From: Pseudopedobacter sp038243635
Lineage (GTDB): Bacteria > Bacteroidota > Bacteroidia > Sphingobacteriales > Sphingobacteriaceae
DNA length: 64,000 bases
Assembly: GCA_038243635.1 (NCBI GenBank)
Contig: JBBSQW010000002.1
Coordinates: 62,001 to 126,000 of the forward strand
Reading direction: 5' to 3'
The position numbers and the translations under genes are program-made. The notes under the pieces were generated by a model. That model worked only from the letters and a program-made list of their open reading frames with translations, was not told where the DNA came from and searched no databases. Shown one piece after another: positions 60,799 through 64,000 of this stretch; position 1 is the first letter of the stretch, and every line of letters begins with the position of its first letter.

Positions 60799-61017
60799 TT
60801 ATTTTCTCATGAAAAGATAAACGACCAAAAGAATCACTAAACAGACAGGAATTACCCATTTTAAGGCTAACCCGCCACCATTTTCATCTTTTTCGGTAAC
60901 TGCTTCTTCTGATGGAGCTGGATTTTCTTTGTTTTTATTATAATCGTGTTCAATTCCTTCCGGCGATTTTCTAATTTCGTCTTCTGTACTTCTGATTTCT
61001 TCGTCTCTAGTTTCCAT
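60799..61017 (-). CDS. Small single-TM protein
   Basis: This is a 72-residue protein: about 48 hydrophilic, acidic residues (METRDEEIRSTEDEIRKSPE, then EHDYNKNKENPAPSEEAVTE) and one C-terminal TM helix, ALKWVIPVCLVILLVVYLFM, followed by RK. This is a tail-anchored topology. A good ATG with an A-rich upstream region and codon pattern support it as real. No family is recognised. It is divergent from the M20 peptidase gene. Confidence 0.6.
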   Translation of the reverse strand: METRDEEIRSTEDEIRKSPEGIEHDYNKNKENPAPSEEAVTEKDENGGGLALKWVIPVCLVILLVVYLFMRK

Positions 61018-61113
61018 AATATCGTTTTTTCCTTATTCTAAAACAATTTTACTGCCAAAGAAGTTTCTTAATGCCTCCTCGATTTTGTAATTCATTTTGT
61101 AAATTGAGCAATA

Positions 61114-62553
61114 ATGAAAAACCTGCTGAAGATTATTGGAATTATTTTATTGTTAATTATTGTAACAGTGATTATTAAAACCTTTTTATTTAAAAGTAAA
61201 CAGGTAAAAATAGTACAATACAAAGCATTAGTTTTAGATGATTCATGCATTGTCAATCTGCAAAAAGCAATAACGTTTAAAACTATTTCGTATGATGATG
61301 CATCAAAGATGGATAGCGCCACGTTTTATAACTTTCAGGCTTTTTTAATACAAGCCTATCCGCTTGTCTTTAGTAAAATGGAAGTGGAAAAAGTAAATAC
61401 TTTTAGTCTCATTTTACATTGGAAAGGAAAGTCTGCAACAGAAAAGCCAGTAATTTTAATGGCACATCAAGACGTGGTGCCTATTGAAGAAGCAACAAAA
61501 AGCATGTGGAATGCCGATCCTTTTTCTGGAGCAATAAAAGATGGGTTTATTTACGGACGTGGAGCAATTGATGATAAAGGAAGTTTAATTGCGTTGTTAG
61601 AAGGAGCGGAGCATTTGCTAAAACAAGGTTTTAAACCTAAAGCAACTATTTATTTTGTGTTTGGTCACGATGAGGAAATAATGGGTTTAAAAGGAGCGAA
61701 GGCGATGGCTCAGCTTTTTAAAGACCGTAAAACTGATCCAGAATTTGTTTTAGATGAAGGAGGAGTAGTTACAGCGTACAAAGTGCCTGGTTTAAATAAA
61801 ACAGCAGCGGTAGTTGGAATCGCCGAAAAAGGATACCAAACCTTAAAACTAAAAATTAATGTTCCGGGTGGGCATTCATCTATGCCAGAAGAAAGAACGG
61901 CAATTGACGAGCTTGCTAGAGCAGTAGTAGCATTAAAAGAGAATCCGTTTAAAGCAGACTTAGGCGCAACAGTAAAAAACTTTCTAGATTATATTGGACC
62001 CGAAATGCCTTTTGCAAGTAAAATGGCAATGGCAAACCAATGGTTGTTTACACCGGTGATTAAGAATACTTATGCCAAAACACCAACGGGTAACGCGACC
62101 ATTAGAACAACTACAGCAACCACAATTTTTAACGCAGGCATTAAAGAAAATTTAATTCCTGGCGAAGCAGAAGCAACTGTGAATTTTAGAACGCAACCGG
62201 GTGTTACTCGAGCAGATGTAACTGAACATGTAAAAAAGGTTATCGCAAACGATCAAATACAAATTATACCACAAGGTGACGGAAACGAGCCTAACCAAGT
62301 AGCAAACGTTAATAGCGAAAGCTTTAAATACCTGCAAAAAACCATTAGCGCTTATAAAAAAGATATTGTTGTTGCACCTTACTTGGTTTTGGGCGCAACG
62401 GACGGCAGGTACTTTGCCAATATTACTTCGCAGGTTTTTAGATTTATTCCCTTTACAGACCCTGAAGGATTCCACGGCGTAAATGAACGTATAAAAATCA
62501 CGGAATTTAAAAAAGGGATTGGCTTTTATTACGAATTAATGAGAGGGATTTAA
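61114..62553 (+). CDS. M20-family metallopeptidase (carboxypeptidase S-like)
   Basis: This is a 479-residue probable periplasmic or membrane-anchored peptidase with an N-terminal TM helix (LLKIIGIILLLIIVTVIIKT). Catalytic region: metal His in VILMAHQDVVPIEEATKSMW (about residues 110-129), bridging Asp in YGRGAIDDKGSLIALLEGAE (about 148-167), the general base in FVFGHDEEIMGLKGAKAM (about 184-201) and EFVLDEGGVVTAYK near 210. Dimerisation lid: INVPGGHSSMPEERTAIDEL (about 247-266). C-terminal YLVLGATDGRYFANI and FHGVNERIKITEF carry the last ligand. It resembles yeast Cps1 in length and start. Monocistronic. Confidence 0.9.
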   Translation: MKNLLKIIGIILLLIIVTVIIKTFLFKSKQVKIVQYKALVLDDSCIVNLQKAITFKTISYDDASKMDSATFYNFQAFLIQAYPLVFSKMEVEKVNTFSLILHWKGKSATEKPVILMAHQDVVPIEEATKSMWNADPFSGAIKDGFIYGRGAIDDKGSLIALLEGAEHLLKQGFKPKATIYFVFGHDEEIMGLKGAKAMAQLFKDRKTDPEFVLDEGGVVTAYKVPGLNKTAAVVGIAEKGYQTLKLKINVPGGHSSMPEERTAIDELARAVVALKENPFKADLGATVKNFLDYIGPEMPFASKMAMANQWLFTPVIKNTYAKTPTGNATIRTTTATTIFNAGIKENLIPGEAEATVNFRTQPGVTRADVTEHVKKVIANDQIQIIPQGDGNEPNQVANVNSESFKYLQKTISAYKKDIVVAPYLVLGATDGRYFANITSQVFRFIPFTDPEGFHGVNERIKITEFKKGIGFYYELMRGI

Positions 62554-62653
62554 TATGGTAATCGTGTTACAGTTTAAAAGCATTTTAGCCTGATTTCGAT
62601 TAACAACATCCAATTGATATGGATAAATGCTTTTATGAATTTAGAAAAGTTTT

Positions 62654-62750
62654 GCGTTAGGGATTGTAGTGAAAATCCTTTTTGTCCGCCAGCTGGCGGA
62701 CAAAAATATTGTAACGAAAAGCCCGCCCCTATAGCTATCGGGGGAACGCC
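62654..62750 (+). repeat. Dispersed long-hairpin element, copy 5
   Basis: It starts GCGTTAGGGATTGTAGTG, has ATCCTTTTT, an apical perfect stem TTTTTGTCCGCC-AGCT-GGCGGACAAAAA, then ATATTGTAACGAAAAGCCCG, a CCCC-TATAGCTATC-GGGGG side hairpin, and ends GGAACGCC. It lies between convergent M20 and MATE genes. Confidence 0.8.
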
Positions 62751-62782
62751 CACCTAACCACCTAACAATCTAACCACCTAAC
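62750..62782. repeat. Octanucleotide repeat at the MATE gene end
   Basis: CCACCTAA occurs as four tandem 8-bp words, one altered (CAATCTAA). The first repeat overlaps the edge of hairpin element copy 5; the last words encode the C-terminal LGG and stop of the MATE gene. Confidence 0.75.
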
Positions 62783-64000
62783 TTATTCACCATATTATTG
62801 AATCGGTAATAAAGTAGAGCAGCAGCTAATGTAAGTGCAAAAGAAAGAGAAATCCATATTCCTAAAGCGCCCATTTCAAATGTGAATCCCAATACATAGC
62901 CAAACGGCAAACCAATTACCCAATACGCAATTAGCGTAATAATGGTTGGTATTTTCACATCCGATAATCCTCGTAAGATACCGGCACCAACAACTTGTAT
63001 TCCATCAGAAATCTGAAAAAACGCCGCCACAATTAATAGTTGAGACGCAATTGAAATCACGCTTTCGTTTTGAATATAAATCCACGGAAGCAATCTGCTA
63101 CAGGTTAAAAAAATAACTGCTGTTACACACATATATATTATAACCAGATGATATGAGCTAATTGCCGAAAGTTTAATCTCTTTAAAATCGTTTTTACCGA
63201 AAGCATTTGCCGCTCTAATAGTTGCTGCAACGCCAATTCCACTCGCTCCCATGTATGTAAAAGCGGCTAAATTTATAGCAATTTGATGGGCTGCCAATTC
63301 CTGTGCCCCAATCCAGCCCACCATAATTGCTGCGCCAGAAAAAGCACCGACTTCAAAAAAGTATTGTAAAGAGATTGGGAAACCCAGTTTCATTATTTTT
63401 TTCAGTTTATCCCAATCGGGTTGGTGTAATTTAAATTTTGCTAAATAAGGAGTAAACAAACTGGATTTTATCACATACCATCCCATAAAAATGGCCATAA
63501 AAACACGAGAAATAAATGTTCCTAATCCTGCACCGTACAACCCCATCGCGGGAAAGCCAAGCCACCCGTAAATCAATAAAAAGTTAAAAAATATGTTGAT
63601 TAAATTTCCTATTACCGAAACATACATTGCTTGTTTGGTATAGCCAAGCCCTTCAGCAAATTGCCTAAAGCTTTGAAAAGCCATTAAGGGAATAATTGAA
63701 GCTCCAATAATTAAAAGATAATCTTTAGTAGCAATGGCTACTTCTTCTGGCTGGCCTAGCCACGAAAGTTTCTGTGCAATTAGCGTAACAATTCCAAACA
63801 AAATAACACCAGTAACTAAACTTATAATTACGCCTTGCTCTAAATACTCGCCACAAACTGATTTATTGTTTTTTCCGTCTTCTTGCGCAACCAAAGGTGT
63901 AACGCCTTGCGAGATTCCAATTCCGCTGACCAGAAAAATACTTAAAATGCTGTTTCCCAACGCACATGCAGCCAAAGGAATAGTCCCCAATTGCCCAACC
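62770..64000 (-). CDS. MATE-family efflux transporter, N-terminus beyond window
   Basis: The frame is open to the last base and covers about 410 residues, lacking roughly the first 40. Ten or more TM helices are present. The MATE pattern is clear: LAACALGNSILSIFLVSGIG at the visible start, QGVTPLVAQEDGKNN, the second-half equivalent QELAAHQIAINLAAFTYMGA with ASGIGVAATIRAANAFGKND, and VVGAGILRGLSDVKIPTIIT. MATE pumps export drugs or metabolites with Na+ or H+. The TTG near 63990 is internal, not the start. The C-terminus NKLGG falls in an octamer repeat. Confidence 0.9.
   Translation of the reverse strand, partial: VGQLGTIPLAACALGNSILSIFLVSGIGISQGVTPLVAQEDGKNNKSVCGEYLEQGVIISLVTGVILFGIVTLIAQKLSWLGQPEEVAIATKDYLLIIGASIIPLMAFQSFRQFAEGLGYTKQAMYVSVIGNLINIFFNFLLIYGWLGFPAMGLYGAGLGTFISRVFMAIFMGWYVIKSSLFTPYLAKFKLHQPDWDKLKKIMKLGFPISLQYFFEVGAFSGAAIMVGWIGAQELAAHQIAINLAAFTYMGASGIGVAATIRAANAFGKNDFKEIKLSAISSYHLVIIYMCVTAVIFLTCSRLLPWIYIQNESVISIASQLLIVAAFFQISDGIQVVGAGILRGLSDVKIPTIITLIAYWVIGLPFGYVLGFTFEMGALGIWISLSFALTLAAALLYYRFNNMVNKLGG

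Overview
The window looks like chromosome of a Bacteroidota, most likely a Pedobacter-like member of the Sphingobacteriaceae. The evidence is low GC, several upstream boxes of the Bacteroidetes type (TAnnTTTGC), and family content typical of the phylum: flotillin FloA, a Porin_10-like barrel, DUF1599 plus a BT_3928-type protein, monomeric isocitrate dehydrogenase, and a lamin-tail secreted protein. The species is inferred from gene families only. I found no tRNA, rRNA, CRISPR array, prophage or conjugative module. Both ends cut genes: leuA on the left, a MATE transporter on the right.

Layout. 0-1.7 kb: leucine biosynthesis (leuA end, leuB). 1.8-9.5 kb: a patch with several broken genes (a lipoprotein remnant, a frameshifted methyltransferase, a frameshifted membrane protein, a UPF0158 gene with an in-frame stop) between intact floA, a peroxiredoxin and a sugar-nucleotide reductase. 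9.6-15.5 kb: a minus operon (DUF1599, DoxX-like/BT_3928, orphan OppB-type permease, aroK) divergent from folP-cdaA and an SDR. 15.6-23 kb: icd, mscS, an APC transporter, ywbE, and a formylglycine-generating-type lipoprotein. 23-29.6 kb: lpxK-punA-porin, then a REP/RAYT locus, then asd. 29.7-37.8 kb: a lamin-tail secreted protein, a B12-radical SAM protein, a DUF2147 protein, pruA and an S1/P1 nuclease. 38-44.6 kb: a His-rich metal P-type ATPase, a MarR-ferredoxin reductase-ferredoxin-NDH-2 redox cluster, and an FKBP lipoprotein. 45-55 kb: nrnA-like, ndk, SIMPL, a thioredoxin-like protein, a Rdx/SelW-like protein, cobA, fcl, trmB, an alkyltransferase-like protein, a polyprenyl synthase and terC. 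55-64 kb: an arsC-like phosphatase, a nuclease lipoprotein, a second transposase/repeat locus, a GH13 enzyme, two small membrane proteins, an M20 peptidase and MATE.

The most unusual content is non-coding. Two unrelated HUH single-strand transposase domesticates (RAYT / IS200-like) each sit inside their own family of hairpin repeats. The first has four 31-bp palindromic REPs, three of them followed by a second small hairpin whose stem changes while staying paired, plus a perfect 44-bp palindrome. The second has a tandem array of about 125-bp hairpin units and matching left and right flanks. Independently, a dispersed long-hairpin family with a conserved base and a completely variable tip occurs five times in intergenic DNA. 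Heptad and octamer repeats fill other gaps.

Most coding sequence is ordinary housekeeping. Function calls come from recognisable motifs in the translations; no database search was run.
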